A stretch of 64,000 nt of DNA from Isoetes taiwanensis (lineage: Eukaryota; Streptophyta; Lycopodiopsida; Isoetales; Isoetaceae): assembly GCA_021234155.1 (NCBI GenBank), contig JAJEKV010000066.1, positions 4,678,537 through 4,742,536 of the forward strand, written 5' to 3'. The notes beneath the pieces were generated by a model. The model was not told the origin of the DNA, did no database searches, and worked only from the letters and a program-made list of their open reading frames with translations. The translations under genes were made by a program, and so were the position numbers. Positions 46,640 through 57,982 of the stretch are shown here, piece after piece; position 1 is the stretch's first letter; each line of letters opens with the position of its first letter.

Positions 46640-47274
46640 TCAGCTGTAACCATTCCAAAGAACACAGCCAACCATGTCGTCTTCATCATAGACAAATCAG
46701 GTTCCATGGGTGACTGGGACATAAAACCAACGATGATGGTACACTTTATCAATGGGCATAATAATCGTTTAGGATGTGTGTTTGAGGCAATGGTGAGGTT
46801 CATACGAACAAGAAACATAGAAAAACACACGATTCCATGTCTGTTGTGCTTTTCAATACAAGCGGCTACATTGCCCCATGAGTGCCAACCCTATGAAGGA
46901 GGAGCTTGTTTACGAGCTTCTGAACTACGATGCTGATGGTGGCACAATTTACCGTCTGGAATCAGCCAGCAGAGGAGATACTCAGAAGGGCATCTTTAGC
47001 AGTGGATAGCAAGCCTCCTGTTGTTATTTTCTTAGTGATGGGTGGAAACAATGGTGGCGGTGATCCTCTATACTCAGTTAGGAGGATGGTGGCTTTTGAA
47101 CCGAAACTAGTGTTCCATACTATCATGTTTGGAAATGATCCTTATAAACAGGTATTGGAAGACATGGCAACATGTGGCAATGGAACATTTCAGATCAGCC
47201 TGGACGAAGTGCAGCTTGCAAAAACTTCGAAGGGCTTGCTCAGTATAAATCCCAATGTGGCCTCGCTCATGTGA
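46640..47274 (+). pseudogene. C-terminal VWA domain of the GTPase/VWA gene
   Basis: The frame from 46556 gives NHVVFIIDKSGSMGDWD, with the complete MIDAS motif DxSxS at 46691-46708. A shift near 46830 gives SVVLFNTSGYIAP, then LLNYDADGGTIY. A shift near 46930-46980 leads to PPVVIFLVMGGNNGGGDPLY and FHTIMFGNDPYKQVLEDMA, ending in a stop at 47272-47274. Hydrophobic strands, the MIDAS motif and the final GTF(Q)I segment are in VWA order. The domain would bind a metal ion and a protein ligand. Two frameshifts split it. Confidence 0.8.
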
Positions 47275-47400
47275 TTTTGAGATGACTCCTTTTTTCCTTG
47301 CTCATTCTGAAATGCCTGTTAGCTTCGCTCATGTGATTTTGAGATGACTTTTTTTTTTCCTTCCCACTGAACAGCTCTTTTCTGAAATGCCTGTTAATAA
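47263..47400. repeat. Small tandem duplication over the stop codon of the VWA gene
   Basis: CGCTCATGTGATTTTGAGAT with the following CTGAAATGCCTGTTA occurs at 47263-47322 and again at 47325-47395. The stop codon TGA (47272-47274) lies in the first copy. The second copy has a longer T run. Confidence 0.7.
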
Positions 47401-49338
47401 TAAGCTTTATAGATGCTTTTGATTTTCGAATTCATGTAAAGTTTTTATTTGAGCTTGAATTTGAGTGTGTTTCTCCCATTCCATCAGGAAATTTCTTAAT
47501 TATGCTTGCGCAAGTCAATTGTAAGAGATCTTAATTATATCAAATGATGAGAGAACTATTTACAAATATGTCATCTTATTATTCTGGGCCTGACCTGAAA
47601 ATTGTCAAAAGATCTTTGGGGATGGTCATAAATCTCCATTTTGGTTAGCATGCAATGATGCTGACACCAATACTTGTGCCTATGAAAATTGCTATGAAAA
47701 TTGGTTAGTTTGGCAACAACTTGTGCCTATGAAAATTGCTACTTATTTGCGTTTTTATCTACTTTTAAGCATGTTTTGGGTGATCCAATACCTACACATA
47801 AAAATTGAATGTTCATATTCAAATGCACCAGATATGGTATTTTTCATTATTGTACTTCAAAGGAGAAGATCCTAAATATTTCAATAATGGTCTAGAAAAT
47901 GTTTAATTTAGTGAATTTTGATGCATAGAGGAAATTTGAGATCTCATTTCATCCCCATAAGAATCCTCCAATGGAATGGCTACCCTCTATTAACTGCAAT
48001 TAATGCAGCACCAACAACTTCATTGTTGTTGTTTTTCCCCCATAACTTTTGATCCACTTGTCAAAATGTTTAAGGCGTTTGTTGCATTAGATCACGGAAT
48101 GAAAAGATCTTTCCAATGATATATGGTTATGATGTATTTCAATATGGTCATATCGCGTTAACTTAAAAAAATATGATTTTTGCTTATTTCTTATATATTT
48201 ATATAAGTAAAAGATGTATGAATGGGTTATCACTAGATAGATCTTGTAAAGACGAACCCATTGCTACAAAAAGTTTTTTGAATCGGAGTTCGGATCAAAA
48301 GTTATAATGAAAAAATGATACTACAAAGTTAGTTTTATTTGCATTAATTACGAGGTTGCCACATAATCTGGAATGAGATATCTTTGGAGCTCTTCTCTTA
48401 TTGGAATGAGTTTAAAAAGTACGACATGGCATTTTAAGCATCCCCTTAGTAGGACAAAAGCGTGATCTCATTTTCCTCTAATGCATTTCTTTTGTCGATT
48501 TGTCGCGGTATAGTCTTCATAAAATTACAATACCCTTTCCTACAAATATGGCAGTGCGTCTCAATGGAACACTCCTTAGATTCCATTTAATTTAATTAGA
48601 AGATCAAACAAAAATGTGTGCAAAGGCTCATCCAAAGACCCAATCAAACAATCTTTTCCTCAATACAGGTGCCTTTGAAAAGAAAAGGGGATTGTATGTT
48701 GAGTTCACAAGGATGATTTTCTTAGGCTATGCCATCTTTGGATGCTAGAAAACTTGATCAAAAAACCTTCAATATGAATAAAAAGAGAGAGCATTTTCCA
48801 CTTATGATAAAAACATCTCATGAATACTTTGCTTGAAATTATAGCGATACCGACAAAGATTAGAACATCATCAATCCAAATGCAAAGAAATTAAAGCATG
48901 AACATGACGATTCAACTTGAATGCAAACATTAAAAGGTTTGTAACATCTCTCATGGTCGGCACATCTTACAATGTTACTGATTAAAGACTAAGGTGGTGA
49001 GATGGTTGAACCATCATCCAATTAAATTGGGATTATGTCAACTCCAAAATCACGCCAACCGCTATTGTCTTCTAGGGTTTTTTTTTTTTTTAATTTTTTT
49101 TGGACTTCAAAAATAACATAAGGTTGCGATTCACGTGTGACTTTTCATATGCGAATTGAAATATGCAGAAATGAAGAGCAAGTTGCTAACATAGATGAGA
49201 CCAAAATTGCTTGCTCGGTAGATGATAATATTAGGTTTGATAATAGCATTGCATTATTTATGAGGCAATTCCGGACTTCGAAATTATCGATACATGGCAC
49301 AAAATATCATACAAAATATCATATATTCCAATAAAACA
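47401..49338. other. AT-rich intergenic region, no gene recognised
   Basis: About 1.9 kb of AT-rich DNA without a sustained frame. A phrase TTGTGCCTATGAAAATTGCTA occurs twice (47679 and 47720 areas). A T-rich run lies at 49078-49102. A 65-codon stretch at 49137-49334 has no recognisable motif. Confidence 0.6.
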
Positions 49339-49950
49339 TTAAGGGATCAATCCATGTTTTTCCACGTGTTTAACAAGGTGTGGTTCCATGTCAGCCGTTC
49401 TATCCAGTTCTGGGTACAAATCTAACACTTTACCCACCGTCTTCCCCATAGCCAAATTATGCATAATAGACACAAACTTCACCAGAAAATCATATGTCGC
49501 AAAGTTTTTTGGATCGTAAGATGGTGGATTCAGGTCCTGCGTTTGATTATCATCCACTATGATTATATCATCCTTATTCTCGATACCAAGTTCGTCCATC
49601 ATGTTACTCAAGTGTTTGATGAAGATAGGCTTGCCTGTTGGATCCTTGGGATTAGTGAACTTCACACATTTGTTCACGGGATCCCAAAGGGTCAACCAAT
49701 GTCTACGCATTTCTCGGTGCCTCCAAAGTATCCTTGATGTTCCTTAGTTCCATGGATGACCAAATACCAACTTTCGAAATAACACGAGATGCCTCGTCTA
49801 ACATCTCCTTCAAGTAAAGCGGATAGATCCACTTGGTGTTTGATTCTAATTAATGCGATGTTGGCGTTCTCTAGCCACTTTATTTTTAGGAAAAGTCTTG
49901 CAAAGGACTCCGTTTAGGTCGAACACCACAACCTTCTTAGAAACGCAATG
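49339..49950 (-). pseudogene. FCP1/NIF-like HAD phosphatase, frame-broken
   Basis: The minus strand opens with KKVVVFDLNGVLCKTF (49894-49940), the HAD motif I of plant FCP1-like phosphatases (DLNG(V/L)L). A shifted frame gives LKEMLDEASRVISKVGIWSS then MELRNIKDTLE (49745-49850), the TWSS-like motif II region. The last frame (49339-49710) gives HWLTLWDPVNKCVKF, PIFIKHLS and IIIVDDNQTQDLNPP (the DD motif) and ends with a stop. The order and spacing fit the catalytic domain of TIM50/NIF-type proteins that remove phosphate from Ser/Thr. Two frame changes, or short introns, break it. Confidence 0.7.
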
Positions 49951-50169
49951 GAAGATGAAACATCAAACATGTATCCGGTCGAAGAAGAATACGATAACAA
50001 AAACAATACAAACGGCAAAAAAGCGTGATTTGAAATAGTCATAACCAAAATTCGGCTCGTGATTTAGTTTGACAACGAAAATAATCAAAATCAAACGCGT
50101 TTGGGCGATTTAATTCAAAGGTAATACAAATTAAATCACGGCGTGGTGCTATTTAAGTGGGCAAAGGCC

Positions 50170-51330
50170 ATACCTATCATCTTCGGCCATTTTTGTCGTC
50201 AGCGTCATTCTCCCCTTTGCCACCCTTAATCTTCGTCTTCTTCCATTTGTTAGAATTATTTATTTTCTATTAGTTCAGCTTGCGTCCTTCACAAACCGAC
50301 ATTATTTTACTATTGATTTGGCAAACCAGGCGGAATCACACTAGAGCATATACGTTGCCTTCATTTTGGTTTCCCTGTCAATTAGTTCATTGTTAACCTA
50401 TGAATCTACTCTATTGTTGCTTGCATCACACCGCAATGTGGGCAAGGATATTCCCTAAGTTGGCCCGCCATCGCGATTACTTTGAGCAACCAGTTTAAGC
50501 GACTATTTGTTCATTCTTTGCTTTCCTTATCAAAGTGCGATTACTAGTTCCCTCTCCGGAAACAGCGTCCACTTCAATTGGACAAGTCTCACGAGACTTT
50601 TGATTCTTGATGATTTGGGCCTTTAGGAGACTTGGCAAGCACATGCATGAGGGAATGGTTCAAGAAAGTCTTTGGCCCGCTCATCACTCACAAAGCGGTG
50701 ACATCTTCTTGCACCCATAAGAGCCTCTCGGGCAATATAACCTCAACATGAAGCTCCAAGCGAGGTTGTATCAATTGGAGCAAATGCCTCGGCGAGGTAG
50801 CTTTTGACCATAGGCGGAAATCCATTTTTTATTTGGGGGCCCTTCTCCTTGGTTTGTAGCTCGTACTTGATTTCCCCACTTAGGAGGGGGTCCCGATCCT
50901 CATCCTCTTGACTCATCCCTGTTTACCGATCACCCGATCCGTATGAAAGAATATAGTTCTTAAAGTCCGGATCATCTAGAAGAAAACATTCCCATGCTTT
51001 GCTATTGTCACCCTTGGCCTTAGCAATATCATATTCGATCGTCGATAGCATGGCTATCATAATGAAGATCACATGTGCCATCTTTCGTCCGTTTATGACT
51101 CATTATCCTTAACATCATATATTAGGCATCCCTCCCTAATAACTTTGAGGCACTCCGGATCATGGAGCCGGATGGTGCATGCAGAGATGTGACTCACCGA
51201 AGGACAAGCGATGACAATAGTGAAGGACCTCTCGGTTGTCAATCCTATACTCGGTGTACCGTAAAGAAGCCTGCCAGAGTCATACGGTTCATGCCCATCG
51301 GGGATAGGTTCATCATGCGACAAAATTAAA
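50170..51330 (-). pseudogene. Unidentified coding remnant upstream of the FCP1-like domain
   Basis: Minus-strand frames give SFTIVIACPSVSHISA and DPECLKVIREGCLIYDVKD (51093-51323), AWECFLLDDPDFKNYIL (about 50940-51020), KYELQTKEKGPQIKNGFPP (about 50810-50870) and KWKKTKIKGGKGENDADDK (50185-50250). The last is a basic-acidic linker that precedes the phosphatase motif I by about 250 bp. All read toward the FCP1-like domain, so they may be the 5' exons of the same gene. I do not recognise the family; stops and frame changes are frequent. Confidence 0.35.
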
Positions 51331-51334
51331 ATTC

Positions 51335-51640
51335 ACGACGTATAAAGTCAAAAATACGTATTTTTTAATAAAATCATTATTTAATATTAAAACCCGCCCG
51401 AGGGGAAAAAAATCGCCGGCGACGCGAAAGCCGAATGGCGTGCGACGCGAAAATTTTTTTCAGCGTCTGTGAAAACTTGAAAACGGCGTCTGTGACATAA
51501 AAAAATTTCGACGCGAAACCTTACATCTTTAGCGTCGCGAAAAAATTCAGCGGCGACGGCTTTCGTTATTTTCGGCGTCAAAATTCAAAAAAAAAAAAAA
51601 AAAAATTTTAAAAAAAAAAAAAAAATTCCAAGGCGAAGTA
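51335..51640. repeat. GACGCGAAA / GCGTCTGTGA word-rich tract with A runs
   Basis: A 300-bp tract built from recurring words: GACGCGAAA (51420, 51448, 51508 areas), AGCGTCTGTGA (51461-51500) and AAAAATTT(C)G, ending in two A runs (51587-51625). Word order is irregular, so it is not a clean satellite. Similar words (AGCGTCTGTGATACATTTTT, TTTTTTAATAAAAT) occur in unit 1 of the retrotransposon at 755-1030 but not in units 2 and 3. Confidence 0.6.
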
Positions 51641-54580
51641 AGGACTTTTATCTTACCATTCCTAAGTAGACTTAGGAACTTAAAGACCAATAAGCGGTCC
51701 TAAAAGAAAATAGGTGCTTCTTTCCTTTTAGGCCAAGACTTGATCACAAGTTAATAATCAATAATTAACGATCCTTTATCCTTATAATCAAAGAGACATT
51801 TACCAAAACAAGTTTATATCCATAAACCATGTACAAAAACAATATGTTAACTTAAAATGAGTGGCCCATAGACATGGATAAATAAACATGTATATTCTAT
51901 TTTCGTCAAATAAATGGGTGGGTAAAGGAACAATTTCATTGTCTCAAAAAGTAAAACACATTAATCTCTTTTTCATCAAATAAATGGATGGGTACAAGTA
52001 TGATTTCATTTTCTCAAAGCGTAAAATTGCAGATTTTTCATAATGTCAAAGTTTAACAAATTACCCAAGATAATGCAGCGAACGTAAACTTGCTGATCTG
52101 TTATACTAGGTGGGTAAAAAGTCATGTGTATTTATTCTCATAAAGTACTTACTTTGTTTTACGAAAAGACCTCATAAGAAAATACCTCATAAGATGATAC
52201 AAACAGAAACACCTCATTTATAGCCAAAAGCATCATTGCATTTAAAAGTTGGCCCATCAAGCCAATCGGATGATCTCTTGAGTAAATCTCGTATCGTCTT
52301 TGCCTTATTAAATATATAGCCATGAATAGAGTTGAATGAATGTTGTCACCGCACTCAAAAAAGAAGAACATGCATTAAGACAAAGATATCCTAGAATAAA
52401 ATTCCTTCTTGTTGCAGCTTGAAGGACATATGAGATTATAGAGTTCGGATAACTTATGCGGATTGAAAATTATGATAACAACTAAAAGTTGTAACACCAT
52501 CCTAAGCGAACAAAAACAAGGAGGTGGAGTCGGTTACTGCGACCAACCGGACAAATGTTAGCACGAAAAGGGTAACAATGAGAGAACGTCGGGTAAGCTA
52601 TGGAACACCACGGTTTATCACCCATCACTGGTGCTCTTATTCATAAAATGAACACTAATAGCAGCCATATTCAAGCGTTGGGATTATCCAAACAATGCGA
52701 AGTGAATCTTAAGTTCCCAGCAGTTGGAATAAGTGGCCTCCCGGACCACCCATGAAAGCAACAAATGAAACACATTTATAAAATATAGTTTTGCACAATG
52801 CAACTATGTTAGGAACTCAATCAATTTCAAACTTCGATTTCGGATCGTGTTCAATACGCAACAACCTTTAATGCTACAACCAAGAGATTTAAACATGTCG
52901 ACATGGAATTCAGCAAGTAATTACAATAACATGCATCAACAATATACTATCTAGTATGGTTCGCATATCACATCAGCTGACAACAATGTAGACATTTATT
53001 TCAACAACCCATTGTCTAGTATGGTTGCATATCACATCGTGACAACAATGTAGACGAATGTTTTCCATGATAACACGTATAATGTAATGCAACTTTATGT
53101 TGAACAAAATCAGCCCATTGCAATGCATGCAAAATAGTGCACTTCATGTAAAGTTGATGCTACCACTTAAGATAAATGACATATTCCAAGATATCTTCTA
53201 TTCTAGAAGTGATAGGGTAGCATTTCAAGTTTAAATGATAGAACCTTGGTCGTTGAGATAAATCAGAACTTTCTGTTCGAGATAAACTTGAATAACTTCT
53301 TAAAGAAACCAACATTTAAGAACAAATATGCTGACCTTTATGGACATGTCGTTGATCTTGTAAACCGTTCGAAGTAATTTGTAAATTATTTTGGGTTTGA
53401 ACCCCCTTCACTTGGATGTGCCATTTCTTTGAATATTTACATTCTTCAACTAAACTCTTACCAAAATGCGATCGAAATTCCATTGCTATCAAACCCGGTA
53501 CGGTATTATATGTAGCCGCTGAAGCTTGTGTTTAAGGTGAAAAACATCTTCAAAGGAATCCTTCCACACACTTCAAAAGGCCGAAATAGCAATGGGCAAT
53601 GCAAATTTGTAGACCATCATTAAACTACTGAGAAAAGCCGAATTGTTTGGAGGTGAGGATGGTGTCTTCATCCATACTTTAGGGCTAAAAATGGAAGCGA
53701 ATAGTCTAGGGCACACATTGCCCTTTCGATATATATGCAATTAATTTTTGCTTGTCCCCATTGTAATCCGAATGTGGCCCAATAGAGCAACAAGATACGA
53801 AGGTATCATGCACTTTAGGAAAAAGGTGAAGTGACATGTACCTAACATGTAAAAAGCTTCCATGCATAGAAATTTTTAAAGTGATTGGAGCCTTACGCAA
53901 AAAAAAGGTTATCCTAAAATCTACGAAGATATGGAATTGCTTTTAAGGAAACCACTCCCCCTAAACAAATGGTTCTAGCTTTGAGTATAATAATCGCAAA
54001 TGGAATCTTTTACCAACTAAAACATTGGTAAATAACATACCTTATAACTTGTCCAATAGATGCAACATTGAAATACATTGCCTTATTTGCATTGCGGATT
54101 CCATAGATGTCATCTCGGGTGTTCGATATTCAATACGTTATATGCACATCCCATTAGTTGTCTCTAGGATGCTTCTTTGTTAGTCCAGCAAATTAAGAAG
54201 CATCACCTGTCCAATTGTTAGTGAAAACAATCATAGTACTTATTCCGGTCCTACGAGATGAATAAAAGGTGTACAAATGTAGTTTTGTCTATGCTCTTGT
54301 ACGCATAGGCCTAGTTTAAACTTCTTTTGTATAGTAGCTAAGATTTGCTAGTTCTGTGAAAGCCATAACAAGCAATATGCTTGTGGCCAATGACCAAGGT
54401 GTGTCAATAACAAAAAAAAAAAAGGAATTTTTGCCAGATTTTACGTTTTTATACGGCAAATATGTAAAGTAATCATACAATTCATACGTATTAGTATAAA
54501 GCGTACAACGTATTGAACCTATCGATGCCCATATCTCCTCTCATCCATCCCGTTTGTCCAACACAAAGAGTGATATTTTT
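51641..54580. other. AT-rich region without a recognised gene
   Basis: About 2.9 kb of AT-rich DNA. A direct repeat containing TAGTATGGTT(C)GCATATCACATC and GACAACAATGTAGAC occurs at 52949-53012 and 53023-53066. A 64-codon minus-strand stretch (53706-53900) has no motif. Two similar lines with ATTTCATT...TCTCAAA and AAATGGATGGGTA occur near 51905-51960 and 51975-52020. Confidence 0.55.
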
Positions 54581-55380
54581 TAAGGCGGAAGTTGATTACG
54601 GCAAGACCTTTGTACCCAATGGAAGACTGAATCTTTGGACAACGTCAAGTCTTCTCCGGTAATCTTCTTCACAAGGGCCACTTTTCTTCTCAACTCAGGC
54701 GGTACCTTAGGGGGTAGAGAGTCTCCTTATGTTTTGTATTTTAGCCTTCCAATTCTTTAGGAAGTCCTTTTGACCGTATACAAACTTCTTGATGTCATCA
54801 TTGCGACCTTGTATTTGTCAAACAATCCAATTTCGGATAATGCCACATCCCAGATAGCCTTTGTAACTCGGCTCCTCACAAAATTGACTTCATTGTAACG
54901 CACATCCTTTACATGGTCAGTAACACTCAACGAAGGACATCCTATCCTTGGTGAAAGCACCTTCTTGTAAGACTTCCTTCTTTTAAGCCAATTTGGTCTA
55001 AAACCCAAATGGTCTCGGCGTCATCTAGCCCCTAAGTCTTTCTCATCTCTGTCACATTCAAGTCAAAGATGCTTACATCCAACGGGGGAGGCACCCTACC
55101 CATAGTATCGGCAGCTTCCCTTTTGCATAAGCGTCCTGAATTCATTCCACCAGGCCATCTTTGCCTCCTTACCGCCACAATCTTACCCATGAGTCCATTG
55201 GTCGACTGTTGGATGAGCTTTAGGAAGGATCCCAAATGTCATCACCACCTTTTTCTTTGATTTTCTTGCAGTCTTCTTCTTCTCAGATAATTGTTCGCGA
55301 CGTAGTCCGCTCAGACTTGAATACCTCGGACTTTGACCATAATCGGTGGGCAATGGGCGACCATATTCCACCTAATTAAT
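54580..55380 (-). pseudogene. Unidentified decayed minus-strand gene fragment
   Basis: Frames give GFRPNWLKRRKSYKKVL and SVTDHVKDVRYNEVNFVRSR with VTKAIWDVALSEIGLFDKYK (54757-55008). Upstream are KIVAVRRQRWPGGMNSG, LCKREAADTMGRVPPPLDVS and IFDLNVTEMRKT (55030-55235), and RREQLSEKKKTARKSKKK (55250-55320). The amino-acid composition is that of a real protein, with basic and amphipathic parts. Frames overlap with shifts. I cannot name the family. Confidence 0.4.
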
Positions 55381-55479
55381 TGATGAGGCGTACGCGTTGT
55401 TCAACGTATGAATCGCCAATAAATGCAGGACATTGAATCGGTATCATAGAATAATAGAAACACGTCGGTAGCGATTTGA

Positions 55480-55870
55480 ATAGAATTGATCAAGAAAAAT
55501 CACGCCTGGCGTGAAATGAATAAAGTTACTAATGCAATTCGCCGGCGTGCTTTCAAATCAAACCAATTCCACGCCAGGCGTGTTTTCAAATCAATCAATT
55601 CACACGGGCATGTTTTCAAATCAATTGGTTGATTTGAAAACGCATGGCGAATTCGATTGATTGAAAACACCGGGCGTGAATTGGTTTGATTTGAAACCCC
55701 GGCGTAAACTAATTTATGAAACCGGGTTGATTTTGAAAACGCGCTGGCGTGAATGGAATTGATTTGAAAACGCGCGGGCGTGAATTGGTTTGATTTGAAA
55801 ACACGCTGGCGTGAATTCAATTTATGAAACCCGGGGCAGCGTGAATTCGGTGAATTGAAGCCACGAATGC
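55480..55870. repeat. Inverted array of GGCGTG/AAATCAA modules
   Basis: About twelve modules of 27-35 bp, each a GGCGTGAATT or CGCGCTGGCGTG word followed by GATTTGAAAAC. Left of about 55626 the modules point one way (TTTTCAAATCAA), right of it the other. At the centre TTTTCAAATCAA (55613-55624) and TTGATTTGAAAA (55629-55640) are perfect 12-bp arms around TTGG. The left part is about 130 bp and the right part about 240 bp. A long hairpin is possible. The open frame across it is made of repeat and is not counted as a gene. Confidence 0.8.
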
Positions 55871-55893
55871 GTGAATATTAAAATACTAACATC

Positions 55894-57060
55894 CTAACGG
55901 TTAGTTGCCTTTTGTATGAAATGTCTTCCCATTTCATTCAAAGTTGCACTAATCTCGACCAAATCTGCCGGGTGAAGTATTGGCATCAAGATCACGACAC
56001 CTCCTATCACGCGCATAGTGATTGTAGAGCGGCGTTTTGGCTTATTTGTTACGCTTTTGCTGATGAGGGCCACGTGCCTCAAGAGGAATCTCTTTGCCGT
56101 CGATGACGGCAATTTAATATTTTCATTTAACAATATCTCTCACGGAAGTTAGAGTCCACCGCAGTACGGGCTTGTTGAGATCATATCCCAGGTAGCACAT
56201 CCCTTTGGCATAGGCATTTTGACTGGATTACTAATCATACTCTGAACAATCTCCATGGCATGTCTTTGGATCATATCTTCTTAACATAAATGGAGCTTGG
56301 TGAGCGGATGAGGACTTCATGGATGCCAAAAGTTTCCTTAAGACCCAATGGATAATGGTCAGGAGTATTTATTGACTTGTTCATGGCCTCTAGGCTGCGC
56401 CACTCATCTGTTCATTCTCAAAAGCGAAGCCTCCATGCCTTGGTGGCTGCCGGGTTGAACATCCTTCCCTAGATCTAGGACCCTCTTAGAAGCTTTCAAG
56501 TCAGCTAATTCCTAGCTTGCTGCAAATAGTGACTTGGTGTTGGTTTAGTGAACATGCCTCTCCTTACAATTTGTAACCCCTTGGCAAATAGATATTAGGC
56601 GTAGCGCTACATTGGTTGGCCAACCATACTTAAAACATGTCTCCACCGTTCACATCTGTCTTCATGAGCGTATCCTTGTATCGCATAGCTCTCTGTTGGT
56701 AAGAATGCGAAGCGGTCTTTCTTACCATACGTGTAATCTCCAAGAGCAATTTTGCGATTGGTGTCATCCTCTTCCTCACAAGAGATTAGGATCCCTTGTT
56801 TGACCATCTTATGTCTGCTTCCTTTTTCCTCGAGAAGAGAGTTAAATTCGAGGAGCTTGCCATTTGTCTTGGCAAGGTCAGCGTACCCCTCGGCACCCTC
56901 GTCCATTTCCTCTTGAGGCTGGCCCGGTGGAGTGGTTGCTATAAGAATCGGCCCTTCATCATCTAAGGTGAATCATATGGTACTCCCATCGGGTCGTGCG
57001 CCCTTGCTTTCTTGGCGGGATTAGAACCCACGGGTATTAGGGGTTTTCTTCCTCTTGAGC
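55894..57060 (-). pseudogene. Unidentified decayed minus-strand gene fragment
   Basis: The best frame (56607-56906) reads DEGAEGYADLAKTNGKLLEF, NSLLEEKGSRHKMVKQGIL and IALGDYTYGKKDRFAFLPTE. Others give ELADLKASKRVLDLGKDVQP (about 56460-56520), QRHAMEIVQSMISNPVKMPM (about 56210-56270) and LNENIKLPSSTAKRFLLRH (56080-56133). An upstream piece has IATTPPGQPQEEMDEGAEGY. It may belong with the fragment at 54580-55380, the inverted array lying between them. No known domain is recognised. Confidence 0.4.
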
Positions 57061-57114
57061 CTTTTGCAAAAGAAGATGAGCACTTTTTAGAGTACTTTTT
57101 CAGAACAAAGAGAT

Positions 57115-57158
57115 CACGCTTGGCGTGCATTTAAACAAATCAAATCACGCTTGGCGTG
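57115..57158. repeat. Two 13-bp palindromes CACGCTTGGCGTG
   Basis: Identical palindromes at 57115-57127 and 57146-57158, separated by AT-rich sequence ending AAATCAAAT. The same palindrome with CCTGG or CCAGG centre occurs at 55501-55513 and 55570-55582. They link this site with the inverted array. Confidence 0.7.
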
Positions 57159-57169
57159 TTGGTAGCTCT

Positions 57170-57980
57170 ATTATTGACCATGTTATGCGTGAATTTGAAA
57201 CTAAATTATTTTGCATCACATTTTAAGCTACATACCCTTCATGAATCCATATTTCACACTATTTAACCTCATTGAACATTGCTATCTCCAGCTGTCTAAC
57301 ACCGCTATATTCGGGGAGCAAAATTATGTTCTCTGAGCGGACAATCGAGGCGATGGCGATGTTAATACTTAAAATTCATGCAAAAGCATAATAACTCAAA
57401 CTCATGCAAAGCATATTATGCGAAAGGCAAGGAAATATCTCAAATTCATGCAAGCATAATACTCTCCACACGATTGTATTATTGGCAAATTAAATACCTT
57501 GAATAGGGTTACGTATTACGTGTATTACGATCAGCGTCCTCGGGGAAACTTGAGAAAAGGGGTTTGAAGATTCCTCTTCCGCTTCCTCGCCCGTCGCCCT
57601 CGACCTCGATTCGCTTTAGAGACATCTACGGAGTAAGCCTAGTAACAAAGTCGGAAGATTTCGGGATCTGGCGCTTTCAGAAATTTTTTCGAAGAAATAG
57701 CTTTTCTACATGCCACGAGAAATAGAAATTTGAATTTCAAAGAAACACAAAATGCGGTTTGAAATATTCTTGACACATACAAATAATAATGGCCGAGACC
57801 GTCCCATGGAGCTTCTTTCATTAAGTTTTAAAAACCAATCTACCCAAAAAGTATCCATAAATTTATCCCGCCTAAAGCGTAGTTAACCTAATCTCTCTTC
57901 TAATTCGAATTTCCCCGACCGGAAGTTTCCATAGCCTTGACTTCTCAAATCAGCTTCAGAGACTCAAATCGACTTCTCAA
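57170..57980. other. AT-rich stretch, no gene recognised
   Basis: Contains repeated phrases CTCAAATTCATGCAAGCATA / CTCATGCAAAGCATA (57375-57455), no sustained frame, and a 60-codon minus-strand stretch (57639-57821) without motif. Confidence 0.5.
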
Positions 57981-57982
57981 GA

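Larger units (their letters stand above)
40245..47274 (+). pseudogene. Large GTPase / Cys-rich / VWA protein gene, frame-broken
   Basis: The gene starts at ATG 40245. Exon 1 ends at 40337 and exon 2 begins at 40444, with a GT-AG intron in phase 0. The N-terminus carries a repeated acidic motif (EACIGEMDAEEVEMIDSIEE, then EACIDDMGVEEVEMIDAIEE). Downstream frames give, in order, an uncharacterised region (41-43.4 kb), a P-loop GTPase (about 43.9-44.7 kb), a Cys/His-rich region (45.3-46.3 kb) and a VWA domain (46.64-47.27 kb). Another clear intron is 44272-44489 (GTAAGC...CCAG). The layout resembles plant relatives of very large inducible GTPases with a C-terminal VWA domain, as I remember them. 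Frameshifts occur about every 100-500 bp, so it is a pseudogene or a poorly read gene. The role in plants is unknown to me. Confidence 0.7.

Noticed and set aside
55500-55820. 106-codon minus-strand frame
   Set aside because: Made entirely of the inverted module array.
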